Positions 1 through 13,614 are shown, numbered from the stretch's first letter. The stretch: 64,000 bases of DNA from Hymenolepis diminuta (GCA_900708905.1 CAADRB010000013.1:152508-216507); one strand, 5' to 3'. Notes: a model not told the origin generated them from the letters alone. A program made the numbers and translations.

Positions 1-3000
1 TTGATGAAATATGATACGCCCCTGAGAACGATGTAAATAATTAACGGTTGAATGAACAGATGAAATTCATGACGCAAATCCGCAAATACCAATGAAATTA
101 GCAGACCTAATTCAGTGAAAAAAAAAACAAAATACAGGAACCATTTGAATCTGTCGAATTAAAAGTGAGAAGAAAAATCAATTAACAGAAAGCGATAATT
201 ATTTTTCGTTTAATGGACAACTTCATAGCCCTCAAGAGAAGACGAAGAGGCAAGTTCTGAAAGCACGGAGCAGACAGTACCTTTGAAAGTGGAAGGCCGA
301 AAAAGTGACTTGGTTTTGGAGTAAAATTCAAAAATGCGGGGAAAAATCAATAAATATCTTATATGTACGGAAAAATAAGTTGAAATTGATGGACGAATAT
401 AGAAAGCAATAGATTATTATTAGAAAGTATCATATCTTCAGTGAAAGATAGATTGGAGAAAAGTTGTCATATCCGCAGTTTCTGACTGTTAACTTATTTA
501 AATAGAATGAACATTGACTTCGCTACAAGCAAAATTGAAAGAATGGCTGGAAATGAATGGGATAACCATAATGTTCAGTCAATTTTTCATCCATTTCCCA
601 GAGTGTGGCGAATCCCCCTTTCCCCTTTCAGACCAAAATGGTTTAAACACACACACACAACACGGTAATGCGATGATTCACGTCCGAAGTTGTCCAGTAG
701 TCGGACATGTGCTCGTCTACAGTTGTTTAATTTGACCGCTCTGTCTACTGTTCCTTAAGTTGAATGCCTATTTTTTGGGAACGAGGAACATTTACAGGAT
801 TGAGAATGTTTTTCACTCTCGGACATAGAGAAAAAAAGGGACAATATGAAAAAGAAAACTTGAGAGATGGATGACTTCGGGATACATGCTGATTTGGCGG
901 TACAATATTGTACCCCGAAATCCGTACCTGGGCCAAGTGACTAATATTCGAGATGGACCATTTAAATTTGGTATTTTAAGTGATGTTAGTGACTTAAACG
1001 TAATATATGTTAATTGAGGGAGTGCAGAAACATGTTAAATCCCATCATGAATGTCAAGTTAATGAAACTCGCTAGTAAATATTCAATTATTCAGTTCAAA
1101 TCATACTCGTAAACCATCAAGTAAACACGATTTAGACACAGAGATTAAATAGAAGTTGTCAGCCTATTTAGTAAAGGGATGTTGTAACAACTGTAGCTAT
1201 CTTCTAATTATCAAAAGATGTTTCACAATCCAAACCTGAAAATCACGTGAACTTTTTGACATCTCAACTTTACACTCAGTGTCCTCTCTTTCTTCTCACT
1301 TTATCCCTTATTGGACTTACCATTAATTGATTTCAATTTTTTGTAAGAATTAAAATTCCTATCTTTAAAACGTGCTGCGGGTTGGATAATAAGAACCATG
1401 ATGTCAAGGTGCTACCTAAAAATCGTATCTGGGTCAATTGTAGCCGTAATTTTATAACAGTAGCAGTCAGCAGCCTTCGCACTAATCTCCGTACAAGTAA
1501 ACCCATCCAGAATCTTTCAAGGACAGAAACACACCGATCACAAAGCAATATCCAGTCCACTTTTCACCTTACAGTCCCCAGGGTCGAGTTCAAACCGAAA
1601 CTATCAAACATCAAGTTCATGATTTTTTGAAAGCTTAAAAAGAGTTTTTTTTTCAATATTATATTTCAAAATGATGTACCGTTAATTTTCTCACACCTGG
1701 CATTCAGGGAAATGGATGCTGTCTGGGCGCATTTCAGTTGTTCTGGTAGGAAGACAGGTGATGATGTCTTAAGCGCAAATAGGCCAAACTCCCTGAATTC
1801 CTTTTTTAGGAAAGTGAACAATCTGGAACAGTGTAAACGAACCCTCCAAGTTCAGCCCATTCAATGGGAAATCTATTATTGAGGTGGAGGGAAAACAAAT
1901 CAGCATTAATAAGTTTTTCAAATTTCCCTGCTTACCATAAAATAACTAAAACCATGCGGCCTAAAAAGATTTGCTCATTGGCCGAACCCTGTTTGAAATA
2001 TTAAGCGGCTACTTCCAACTTCTGTCTGCTGATTGATTTCCGGATTAAAGTGGATCGCTTCGATAGGTAGTCAGAATTTACCACCTTTTCTAGAAAGAAT
2101 AATAGAATAGAATAAAATAACCGTCAGATAGAACATATTAAAATCCAACCTGTTTGTATTCACCAATTTCAATGGTCTTTTATTCTTTATGTATGCCAGT
2201 TAAAAAAATTAATCAGAGCCATCTATTTGTGTGTCATTAAAAAGAGCAGCGTTTAGAAATCAATATATTCAAAATAACTCTATATGAAGTCAGATTATAC
2301 TGTTGGTCTTCACGAATACCTCAAAACCAAATGAAAGCATATTTCCCTGCGCCTGACTATTTAATAGTCATCATTATGATGTCCAGGTCGTGTAAAAAAG
2401 ACGATGGGGTTATTTTTCCAAATCTCATCTTATAAGAGGGCGGGGGGCCGGGGGTTGGGAGGAAGAATAGCTCCTTTTCAACTCATCTCTTGATCAGTTT
2501 TAATCATGTTAAAGCCCGCATTTACATCCGTAAATTCTGAGATCACAAGTTCAGTATCCTTAGGAGCACATTTAGTGATGGAAATCAATTAACCGTACTG
2601 GTTAATAGTGATCAACAAAAAGGGATGGTTATAAATTATATCTTTCGGCCCTTGGATGCATCTCAGAGTCAAATAAGAGTACATTTCCTCAGGCACAACC
2701 ATTTAATGACTGGGTAACGTTATGGCGCGTATGGATCGTACTTTGCGTTTGTGGTAATCAATCACGACAGGGCAACATGTGATTCTCATGACTTCGTCTG
2801 CCTTTATAATAGACGTCTTTCATGAAATAAGTCACGTTGTGGTGCCTACCATATTCTGGAAAATGGTCATGTGGGCACTGTTACGTGCGTCCCTTTAGTC
2901 TGTTAGCCGCTTTCAGTCGTTCAAACTTAAATGGAATAGCTATAATTTCCTTTTTTCTCCCATGACACAAAAATATTTTAAGGTAATTTCTCCTCAAACG

Positions 3001-5074
3001 CTCTTAGCCACATACTAGGCGTAGTGGCTTGCGCCTGTCACTGAGATATTCGGGGCTTTCGCAATCCTATCATATATTCACACCCTAATTACCTAATTGG
3101 CGTAAGATGGGAAACAAAGTCCCTCTCACTGGGTAATTGGCTGAAGAGATAAATCACAGATCGGCTTCCTGATTCACATGAAATATGGTAGACATTACTT
3201 TTGGTTTTCTTTCTCAAAAGGCGAGAAAAGAAGTTTATTCCAAGTTTATTCATTGCACTTTAATGCGTTAGTTCATTTAAATTAACGAATAATATTATTG
3301 TATTACCATAACGATAATGAAATGCACTCTGGACACCTTTCAATAAAGATCACCAGACTTTAAATTTCCGGCGCTATCGATTGATTAAATTAATGTATCA
3401 CCACACACGGTTCTACTGCACGTTTGATTAGAAAATCGATATATCGATTTCCTTAATGCATAATTTTAAAACAATAGTCTTTAAGTTATTTTAAAAAAAC
3501 TATTATATAATATTAAGCAAAATAATTATATTAATTTAAGCTACTAATGAGGCCTCCATATTTAATGCAAATCTATTTTGACTCCCATCCACTCTGCCCT
3601 AATTGTTTCGTGATAAATATCTCCTTTTTTACCCAATCAGATTGACAAAGAATGTCTAGATTGTCAACTCTTCCCATTTCTTTCTCTATCATAGCTTCAC
3701 TTTTTTTTCATATTTGCACAATACGTCTGTTCTGAATGCCTCTTCTTCATGTATTTGGAAGCAACAGTTTTCTACCTGCCGAGACATTAATCTCATCTTC
3801 TTATTTACAATTCGTTGTCATTTTTCATTGACATAAAGTGTTTCTCTGATTCTTTGTTCTGTAAAACTTCTATTCTTTGTCTGTCATAGCTTGATATATT
3901 TAAGGCTTTAATCTTGAGGCCGATTTTGAGAACTTTACTAGAGTTCTGTATCAAAAGAGACGTTTTTTACCAAATTTTTCATGAAACAGTTCCTTTGAAC
4001 ATGTTTCAAAGACTCGTTGGTAGCATTTCTCTTGTCTATTGAGCCACAGAGCGATTGTTTGATATAGGCTAGAGGTAAGATTTGCAGCTAGCATTTAGGC
4101 TTATTCCTTTTTCGTATCCTTCAATGCGACTTCATCAAGAAAATCTTAATCAACATATACGAGCATTTCAGCAGTCTTCTTTTAACAAAATCTGCCAGAA
4201 CTGTTTAAATCCAGTTTAATTTTAGTGTTGCCTATAGCAGAGCAAAATATTGTTTAAAAGAAGTAATAGTGGATCGGAAAACAATAAGGGAAGAGACGGA
4301 GAGGATCGAGGAGAAATAAATGAAGTCGGGCTATTAGATGTCCTTATTTATTTGAATGCGCCATATAACGGAACGTCATCTTTAATAATGACATCGGATC
4401 CAATGGGAGCCCTCCAAAAGATCAAATGAAAAGCAGCAGTGTTTTTTTTCCATGAACCAAATCTCCCTACCCTTTTCTGAGAACTTTTCCCTTCCGCTGT
4501 AGCTGTACATACGCTTGTCTGATCCTTTTATTATCGACCGTCTTTAATAATAAGTGGAAATAAATAAATAAATCTTTCTTTACTTGGATTTAGGATGTAC
4601 TGAGGGGCATTACGCACTGTGTAATATTTCAATATTCTAATATCCAAATTTCATTGTTAGTTCCCCTATTGTTGAGTGAGTTCATGAAGGCAATAATCGG
4701 GCTTGTTTATCAGTTGATTTGATTGGATCGTCGTTCTAATATTGCCAGCATTGAATATTAATTTCGAATTCACACAGACTATTTAATTTTCTAAATTTCC
4801 TGAAATTTATTTTTTTTAGGAAAGGGAGTAAGGAAAAAAGGGTCCTTTTCTAAGCGAATCCAATGCCTCGAAATGTGCTCACTAACCCATTTAGCGAAAT
4901 ATTTCTGAGCATTCAACTTCGTGTTCAGTGAGCAAATATTAATTGTGTTAATTCTATATTTTGGCGGAAATAAATAAATAAATCTTCTAATGTATTAATT
5001 TAATCTTTTTATTCGATAAGTTTATTAGAGAAATATGGGCACCTCACTCCTGATATTGGCTCAATGGCGTAAAT
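1..5074. other. non-coding, no gene seen
   Basis: All open frames here are short, AT-rich and lack splice-site support or any recognisable motif. A short (AC)n tract lies near 646-659. The stretch 2640-2920 is compositionally less AT-rich than its surroundings and may be an old repeat, but I found no second copy in the window. I see no RNA gene. Confidence 0.6.
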
Positions 5075-5240
5075 TCTCGGATCATGGATTCGATACTAAC
5101 CGCCCAAAGACCAGATGTAATGGTTAACACCATTCAAGGGAGTTTATCATCTGAGAGCCTCTTAAATATGCAAGATGTGTGCCGGAAAGCGGTTTCCTTC
5201 AAAGGACTCGGTAGTTATTAACAATGATTTAGTGTAAGTG
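5075..5240 (+). repeat. tRNA-derived SINE copy, diverged
   Basis: A B-box-like GGATTCGATACTAAC near 5087 is followed by a segment containing ATGGTTAACACCATT and then GAGAGCCTC. These are in the same order as the SINE copies at 24440, 29515 and 33230. The A-box half is not clear. This is one of the more decayed members. Confidence 0.45.
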
Positions 5241-8200
5241 GAAGGAAATTAAGCAAACTAAACTCTACATGTTTATGATACCTTGTGTAGGTGGATGTGT
5301 GGTTGATAAATGTGTAGTCTAAACGTAAATAGGTAGATTCCACAAGAAAAATATAAAATCTTAATTACTAATTATATCTGACAATAACATATTCAGCTTT
5401 GTTTTATTAAATTCATGTTAGCTGTTATCGTCCTACTAAGTTATTACAGGTAATAATACGCTGAATAGGTATCTGTTATAAGTAAATTAATAATTAACAA
5501 TAAATTTTATCGACCTATCAGTAACCTCTCGACATTGGGCACACGAATTCACTTGGGAAAGCAGCGGACATGGTCTGATATCAAGGAGTGAACCATACCA
5601 TCTAAGTAGCAAGTTTAGGGCCCAAAATCAAAGAGGGGAGGGCATCCTTGATGCTTTGGCTTTAATCCCACCTTCTGCTTTATTCCTTCCCTTTACCCCT
5701 TATTGAACTGATCTGCTATTTTTATCAATAAAGTTACAAATTATTTCTTGTCGTGATATCTTCATCAGAGTTTGCATATTTACTAATAGATCTATCTCAA
5801 AGCAAGTTAACAATTTACAATAAGTGCAAGACTCACCTTATTTAGTTAGTTTCAACTTGAATATGAATTGGATGCAAAGATATACACTTTTTAGCGATAC
5901 ATTTATCAAATGGACATGAAGATAAAGTGTAAAGATTTCTTTCTTCAAAGGCAAATCTGGTTGGAATTTGCGTCACTTTGTTCATTTGGAGATGAGTTTT
6001 CAAGTCAATTGCTTTAATTTTCATCAGTGGAGAGTTGAATTCACCTTTGGTTTCATGGTTTAGTTCTAATTTGATGGTTGAAGAAAGCTAATATCTGAAA
6101 TTGAGCCCTATTTTGCAGGGCGTTTAGCTTTACAAGGGATTTGTACTCTAAAAAGGCCCTACTATAGGAAGTTTTCGTGGAATCTTAATGGCATTTGAGT
6201 GAATCCATCTATTTCACACACTCATTCCTGAAGTATCCCTTCAACATATCAATTATTGGTTTTCAACTGCCTCTACTTTCCCATGACTTAGCTTATCTAC
6301 ATGCTTGTTTGCGCTTCGTTCACTCTCATTATTCTTAGTGTTCTGATTTGGACAGGGTTTTCTTCCCTATCTGTTATCATAATTCGAGTCTGATTTGCAA
6401 AAATTATTCTGAAATCTTTCGAACAGAACAGTGGCATCTTAATCATCCTTTTCTTCTTTCTTGATTCAAGTCTTCAAAAAGACAATCGACCGACAAAGTT
6501 TGTAGAGAGAGAGAGAGATTTTATTATCTACCTGATTAATTGGGGAAATAGTTCAACCACAAAGTAGCAGCCCACTTCACACAGAAAAATAGAGGGGAAG
6601 AGAGTGGCGAAGACCTTTCCCCGCTTTCCTTCTCTCTATGTGTAGCTACATGATTCACTTTATTGGTTAAGTGGCTAAGTGCAGACAATTTGTTAGTCCG
6701 TCCGGATTAATTGCTTTTCTCAGTCCTCTCCACCACACCGGGGAGTTTATTGTGTTCATCCGCGTCGAGGGATATAGTTTAGCTTTTGTGACCTTTTTAC
6801 CTTTTGTTCCGTCCTCTTTTTAAATGGCGGCTCATATCCCCATAACTTACCTGGGGAATTCAGTTAATAATTGCTTTTCAAGCCATTCTGAAGGCATTTG
6901 GCTATAGACTTCATACGCCGTAACTGTTCATTTATCTACAGTGTTAATGCACGTTAAACTAGTCAGACAAGCCGCCGCAGTTTTCCCCTTACCCGGGTCA
7001 AATATGCGAGTATGAATTTGTATTTTATTATCACTTTCGAACGTTTAGTTTTATATAAAAGTATTCTTCCTTTCATCTTGCAATATCTTTTCTGATTTTC
7101 CTACTTTTTTTCACTTCATTTTTAATTGATATGAAAAGTTCTGGCAATAATATTTGCCCCTTTTTAACTCCTACCTACCAATAAAGCTAATTTCAAGTTA
7201 ATTCAAAGTAGATCCAACAGAATACAATCATTTCAGTTTTAATCGGAATTTGAGAAGGCATCCTTGACTCTGTTTACCAATGTCTCCCCAAGATGACCTT
7301 GATGATAACAAGAAACTCCTATGTCAGTTTAAATGCATCGGTGACGTAGGGGTCAACGTTTGCCAAGCGCGAGGTTAAGAGATCAATGCTCAACGCTGCA
7401 AATCCTATGATGGGGGGTCCCAACTTCACAGGCCTCATTTACCCTAGGCAAGATTTATTAGCATTTTGTTTAAAATATCTGCTTTTTTATTATAATAATC
7501 TTATGTAACTTAAAGGATAACGATTTAATAATAACTTATTCGACAGTCTGAATAGTTAATTTTTCAATATAATGCCAATTCCGATAGAAATTAAAGAAAA
7601 AATATTTAATTTTTATTAATTTCGAAAGGCATTCCTCTGCCTTCATTTGCTATATGGGCCTTTCGATTTCTTTCGGCAATCAAACCGTCTTTGAAGATCA
7701 CTTTTTCTAGTTTCTTTAATTTTGAATTTCAGTCGAATAATTATGCATTAATTAAAATAAATTTCTCTTTCTTCTTGATAAAAAATACCTGGCAAAAGAG
7801 ACCCTATATGGGGGAGTTCTCTGTCCTTCAACCGGTTTTCATGTTCGTCTTTGTAGCCACATGTGAATCATACTCCCAGCCCCGACAACCACAACTCCTC
7901 CACTCCTCCCCTCATCCCAGCACTATGTATTCTGAGGCGTGGTCGTGGGCACTTGGTCATGGTCAGTCGACGACTTTTTCCTGCAAAAAGATTCTCCTTT
8001 TCCCCTCAGACTCGACTTGACTCGACTCGAACTGAAGACTAATAGCTTCGAAAAAGTACCTCACTCCTTCTTTTCCTTCTCATGGCCACATTAAGAGTTT
8101 TTGTGGTGGGGTTATCAAAGCCTCAGCAAAAATGCCGAAGAATTTTTTCTCCCAACTTACTTTCTTTAGCGTTTGCGCTCCATGGTGATGAAAATACTCC

Positions 8201-9630
8201 CTGGTAAAAGAAACGTCATGAAAATAGGGTTTCCATGGGATAAAATGGATATAGTGAATTGAAATGGCTCAATTACTCCTGGATTATTTTCTAAGTTCTC
8301 TTAAAGATATTCAAATGAAATTTTATTATATCATATTTTGATCTGATTTCATTAGAAGCCGTGACTTTTGGAGTTTTATTAAAAAGTTCAAATTAATAGC
8401 ATCCTTCAATGGTACCTGCTTTCTCTGAATTTCGCAGAGCGGCTTTAGTGGATGTTATTGCAAAAAAGCCTATAACAAAACCCTAGTAATCCGCTTAGCA
8501 GTCTAACTAGCTGCAGGCACGTACAATTATCCTCCACCAGAGTCCTCTAGTACAAAGTACCCTCAACATTAGCTAGATTACATCCAAGATAGTTAGAACA
8601 CAAGAGGTATTTGGAGAGAGTGCAAGTAACACTACTCTTGACCACTATTGATCGCTGATTGGCTGGGAGGCCTCTGCAAGCACGCCCACCCTTGCTGGAT
8701 ACTTTCCAGTATGTTCTAGCGCACACGAGATTCCTTTGGACAGCCCTAATAGTGTTCCACACTCCACACAGGTTTGAACTCAGAATGATCACAAGAAACG
8801 GGTAGATGATGACGAAAAACTGGAAGGGTGACTACTTTGTCAATTTCTTTTATACAAAATTGATGTATCTGACTTTGAAATTAATAGAACTCGCAAGCGT
8901 TCGAGTAATAGTACTAGAAAGATATAATTTCTATCTCATATCTTCTATCCTCATACGCTTCTCAATGATTCTAACTTTACTCAAGCATTTTAGATGAATA
9001 TGTATATACATATATATACATGTTATGTTAAATATGTAGTTGCCAGTTTAATACGTCCACTCTTAGCTACAAGAAGATATAAGTAAATCGATGGAATTAA
9101 CTTATCTGGTCAATAATCTCAGAGTCAATTAAAGAAGATTAAAGGTGAACTCTTCTCTGCTAGGAATATTGACAACTCAATGTTCCGGATTTCAAATAAG
9201 ATAAGACTCTTGATTTTATTATCTATTTTTATCGATATTATTAACCCTCTCCGTCCCTTTTCACACCTTATTAGATTTGTTTACTGCTCTCCTTAATCGG
9301 AAACTTTGTCATGATTAAAACCTGTAGTCTTCTCTTTGTTTTGTCATGAGTTGTTTATGAAATAGGAATGTGTACTTATTTCCAATATTTATTTATTAGA
9401 TGCTCTCTCAACACACTTGAAGTATAACTAAAATTTTACATTTTGCAGCTTTTCATTCACTGCTTTAGGAAGAACTTACATTATCCATTTTGTGACCTTA
9501 AGGTCGTTTGAGGTGAGCATTGGCCTCGGCCGCATCACCTGGACAGTGCTCGTGCTTCATTATCTTAAACACTCCTAGAGCATTTTGAGTCTAGAAAATA
9601 TCCATTAGAAGCTGTAACGGATATTTAATC
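5241..9630. other. non-coding, no gene seen
   Basis: There is no supported exon. A (GA)n run lies at 6504-6518. A 250-nt patch at 8530-8790 is less AT-rich, with a B-box-like GGTTTGAACTC near 8771, and may be another repeat family; no second copy was recognised. The minus-strand 81-codon frame covering that patch shows no domain. Confidence 0.55.
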
Positions 9631-9817
9631 TGTTAAGTAAAAATAAAAAACTTTTATCGGGAAAAAGTAAAACAATGATTTATTATTAATTATTTATAAA
9701 ATTTGTATGTGGTTACCTGGTAGAATTTTGGAGTAAAGACTACCACTGTGGTAATTCCGTTTTATTACTGAGTTCTGGGATCTGCCGCTACTCTGGGAGG
9801 TTAACAAGGTTATGACA
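9631..9817 (+). repeat. 5' LTR of a Ty3/Gypsy-like element
   Basis: This 187-nt block begins TGTTAAG and ends TATGACA. It is matched by a second, diverged direct copy at about 11175-11390: AATTTTGGAGTAAAG, the GAGTTCTGGGATCT / GAGCTCTGGGATCT pair and AAGGTTATGACA / AAGGTTATAACA occur in the same order and spacing. It directly precedes degenerate gag/pol-like frames, as an LTR should. No clear target-site duplication was found outside the pair. Confidence 0.75.
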
Positions 9818-9923
9818 AGTGTCGAGCACACATTATTGACCATCTCTGACAATTTTACGATCTTCAAGGCAAAAAAATCATTCGTTTTCTCAACGAACAG
9901 TGGATCATTTACTACTTTGGAAA

Positions 9924-10503
9924 ATGTCTGAGAGGTTATCTGCAGAAATAACAGAAATTCTTTCCATAAAAATTGAGGCTAAAATGTCTCCTGATGCTTC
10001 TAATGCATCTACTACTTCTGTTTCTCTAAATGCTTCTAAAAATTCTACTTAATCACCGGTCGTGCCTGCCTCACTTAAGGTGCTTCATATTGCAACTCCA
10101 GTTCAGACGACCAATGACGGCATGAAGTTGCACTCAGAAGTCGGGGGTAGTGTAAAAGTAACAAATCTCACGCACTCTATGGAATCTTTCATGTCTAAAG
10201 TCGTTCCAACATGACTTGTCCCTGAGCCCACCATGCCCAAGCAAAATTCAGTCCTGAAATCTTGTCTGCTTGATCACCAGACAAATCAAATATGCCATCT
10301 AAAGAGACAAGGAAGTTGTACTTTTGCCTCCACCAGAACTCAGACCGCCCACCATGATCAAGTTCTCAAAATGTCTTGATCTAGGTAATTACATTCGAGT
10401 TAAACTGAAGATCGTTATCTGTCCTAAGCGTCTGACACTGGTAGATGGTAAATTCAAGGAACCCGAAGAAATCAGTCTTCTCGGCCAAATGGAGCAGTGC
10501 TAA
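9924..10503 (+). pseudogene. degenerate gag-like region of LTR element
   Basis: A frame opening with ATG at 9924 runs with in-frame stops near 10050 and 10213. It is followed in another frame by a 63-codon stretch (10312-10503) ending at TAA. Ser/Thr/Asn-rich composition and position between the 5' LTR and the integrase remnant suggest a decayed gag or gag-pro segment, but I recognise no zinc knuckle and no DTG/DSG protease motif. The assignment is by position only. Confidence 0.4.
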
Positions 10504-11100
10504 AAGTGATTGCACAAAATGCAGGCGAGGATGTAATTTTTCCTTATCGTCAGGATCTTATATGCTTTCAACCTGAAATTCCTCGATCTAATATTGATCT
10601 CAGTCTTGCTGGAATTATTCGAGGAATCTCCATTCTACTCCTGGTTAACTCGTATTTAAAGTGGCCTGAGCTTATACTCATTAAGTCTGTCACAGCCGGC
10701 ACCGTAATTAAAACCCCCGCCAAGTATTCAACAGTTATATCGTACGAAGAGTTATGGTGCCCCTAAATGTCACCCAGTTTACTTCTTCTCGATTTGAGAA
10801 TTTTTGTCGTAATCTAAATAGCTCCCCTTTACACTCTCTGCCTAATCTCAATAGTCTGGATGAGCACCTTATTGACAATGTGAAGAGACAACTTCTCATA
10901 TCCCAAGGGGAGGAGACAGTGGAAGAGATTTTTAATTCTTTACAGTTTAGGTACCGGACGACACCGCGTATTGATGCCAAAATCTTGGTGCAAATTGGAA
11001 ACATCTCTGTTCTCGATACACAACCGTATCTTCCAAAACGCAAAGGAATCCAACGGAGATCTTCCTCCGCCCTGGAATCTTGAAACTCCCGAGACCCAGC
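10497..11100 (+). pseudogene. Ty3/Gypsy integrase remnant (frameshifted)
   Basis: Two overlapping frames (10497-10766 and 10754-11083) carry the two halves of a retroelement integrase. The first has LLVNSYLKWPE followed by KSVTAGTVI, the usual core-domain segment around the first catalytic Asp, which is Asn here. The second has QFTSSRFENFC, where the normal upstream TDNG is destroyed, and SLDEHLIDNVKRQLL, the segment with the catalytic Glu, which is kept. YRTTPR follows, typical of Ty3/Gypsy integrases. Two of the three DDE acidic residues are gone and there is a frameshift, so it is dead. Reverse transcriptase and RNase H are absent between the LTRs. Confidence 0.8.
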
Positions 11101-11146
11101 GCAGTCATCGGCCCCACCGTGACTACGGGTGCTTCCGAGGATAAAC

Positions 11147-11174
11147 NNNNNNNNNNNNNNNNNNNNNNNNNNNN
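11147..11174. other. assembly gap (28 N)
   Basis: The run of N lies at the junction between the integrase remnant and the 3' LTR. The polypurine tract and the first bases of the 3' LTR are hidden. Confidence 0.99.
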
Positions 11175-11390
11175 GGTATTGGATAAAAATGAAAAAAATT
11201 TATCCGAGAAAAATAAATTAACAATTATTGATATTATTTATAAAATTTACTTTTTTGGTGAAAGGTATCAAATTGCGGGAGACCGTTAGCTTGAAGAATT
11301 TTGGAGTAAAGCTAACCAATGCAGTAATTCTGTGGCATTATTGAGCTCTGGGATCTTTCGCTATTTTGGGGGGCTAATAAGGTTATAACA
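11175..11390 (+). repeat. 3' LTR of the Ty3/Gypsy-like element
   Basis: This is a diverged direct copy of the block at 9631-9817, ending GGTTATAACA. It is slightly longer than the left copy because of an insertion around 11260-11290. Its start is masked by the adjacent gap. The many substitutions between the LTRs indicate an old insertion. Confidence 0.75.
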
Positions 11391-11577
11391 AGATCCATAT
11401 TATTAAGTCCATTAAATCAAAAGGCTGTATCAAGAGTGCCATTTGGACAAGACATGTATAGCTTACATTTAGTAGTTGAAAGAAAGTGGATTGTAAAATG
11501 TGGAGATCTTGGTCCTGGTAGCGATTGGCCCCGATTCATTCATCAGATGTTCGTGACTTGAGCATTTGTAATTATTC

Positions 11578-12446
11578 CATTCAGTTAAGTTCAGCTATAA
11601 AGAAATTGGAGGTAATAGGTATCAAGATGGAATATGTGTATTCGTTTGCTTTTTCCCGCGATTCACAAACCAGTTTACATAGACCTGATAGGAGAAGAAG
11701 CCATACATCGAAAATTTTCAATTGTGGAAGATTTAGTAGTGGTAGTTTCTCTCCCATCTTTGGATTTGGAGGGCTGTTAGTTGGCATAAGCTGCGATGCT
11801 CAACTGGTACATTTTGCTTTTCAATTAATCCATATGAACTATAACAGATCGGACATATTTTGTCATTCTTCCTCTCATCTTATTTAACTTTAGGATGTAT
11901 ATTTGCCGTCATAACTTTTGATCAGAAATTACAATTTCACTAATTACAAATTAAAACAAATACGAACTAGGAGGATAGGATAGACCACACCACGAAATAC
12001 TATAAATTTATGAAGTTCTTCGGCATCTAAACGAAGTGGGACCAGGTCGATGAGCATCAATGGAATATTCACCATATTATCTCTCAAATCACAAATAAAA
12101 ATCCAGTTAATCATTGTCTTATTAAATCCAAGAAGATTGGTCCTCAGGCGATAAGTTATACCATTAATTATGCAGAGGTAGCCTTGGGGGGAAAGTTTGA
12201 CCATTGATGAAGATGAAAGGAATATCGTTATTATCACCATGGCAAAATACACGCGTCTGATGCCATTTTCATGACAGCTTCAAAGAAATAGCTTGTATCT
12301 TTGTTAATTGACCGCTTTAGCCATGAAAAATGGGTACACATGACTACCCTTTTCCATCTCCAGTAGCTCTGCTTATCAAGGGTGTCTCCCCTCAAAAAGA
12401 TAAAAAAACTCGTTATCGCGTTAGTAACATCAGCAGACTCTTTCAT
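11578..12446 (-). pseudogene. unidentified broken gene or exon cluster
   Basis: Three minus-strand open blocks lie head to tail: 12446-12234, 12252-11944 (shifted by one frame) and about 11793-11578 ending in a stop. The first ends in FFEAVMKMASDACILPW, the second is hydrophobic with LRDNMVNIPLMLIDLVPL, and the third starts after a possible acceptor (GCATCGCAG). Codon content looks more coding-like than the surroundings. However, the first two blocks overlap in different frames and no clean donor/acceptor joins them, so a frameshifted pseudogene is as likely as a spliced gene. I recognise no family. Confidence 0.25.
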
Positions 12447-13432
12447 CTAACACTAATAAAAAACTAATGGCATAGAAAAACTCTAGATTAAGAAAATCGA
12501 TAAAGGGCACGTGTCTTAATTAGATATCGATTAGTTGACTTACGTATGTGAACATCTGTTTGAAAAATCGATATTTTAACTCTTGTGTGTACCATTGAAA
12601 TAACAAAATAGAAACGGGTGTATATGCGTACATTCTTATCCTAAAACTGGAAATGACAGAGCTCTAGTAAGTGGATAAAGTAACAAACTGAATAAAAAAC
12701 AATGTATCAATATCGAAGTCACCAACTCAAAGAAAATGGAAGCTAAACGAAGTCTTAAGCAGCAAAAAATAAATTAGAATTGAAAAAATGGAGCTTTAAA
12801 AAATGGGATTTGATAGAAAGTTTGCATTTACGAAATTGGCAGTGATCTTTATAAACCCCCTAAAATCTAAATGTCAAACTTCTCTCATTTTGTGGGAGTA
12901 TTTAATGCCAAATACTGATCCTTCTCGGTTTATACAAATAAATTAACATGATTTTTTGGCAGCTGAAGCCCAAAAAGTATAACCCTTTAGTCTGATTCGA
13001 TTAAGTTCATTAAAATATTGTTAAACCTGTTTTTCCAAATCTATAAAAAACAAACCTGTTTTTTTTCAAATTTCAGGGTCTTTTTAAGACGGTATAATTA
13101 CGCATTCTAGAACTTCTTGGATTCCATCTTTATTAAAAAAGGAACTTAGTAACAGTTGAGCTCTGATAAAAGCATCCAGGAATTACACAGATTTCTTTCA
13201 CAACTAATTAATGGTGGAGGTTGACGTTTATGAAAATCTTCATTTTGCAGAATCTGAAATTGGTAAGTTAGAATCAACACGATATCGCCTCATTCTGATT
13301 TTTAACAATGCCCATACTGCCATTTAGCGTACTAATAAAGATAATAATAGTTAAATCATGCCACTTTTGTTTAAGAGGTGGGTTAAAAATACTAATTTGG
13401 GCATGATTAATTTACACTCAAGTGCTGCTCGC
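12447..13432. other. non-coding upstream of protocadherin
   Basis: AT-rich sequence with no supported exon. It is probably intergenic or distal promoter DNA of the protocadherin gene. Confidence 0.5.
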
Positions 13433-13504
13433 CCAATCAAAGTGAAAGTTATCACTAAGGTCGTCTTCTATTGGTCCATGTCACATTTAACGCGAACCAA
13501 TTGG
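13433..13504 (+). promoter_or_regulatory. CCAAT-box cluster before protocadherin
   Basis: Three CCAAT pentamers occur within about 70 nt: CCAAT at 13433-13437, its inverse ATTGG at 13470-13474, and a palindromic CCAATTGG at 13497-13504. They lie 110-180 nt before the ATG at 13615. CCAAT clusters are a common proximal-promoter feature, so this is a reasonable core-promoter candidate. No TATA box was confirmed and the transcription start is unknown. Confidence 0.35.
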
Positions 13505-13614
13505 ACACGTTGTCCCAAGAACATATGCGTGCTGGAGTGCGTGGGTATACCCAATTTCCCAAGGACATAGTCCATGCAAGCTTGTGTGCTAGTGTCGATT
13601 CATAGTGGGAACTT

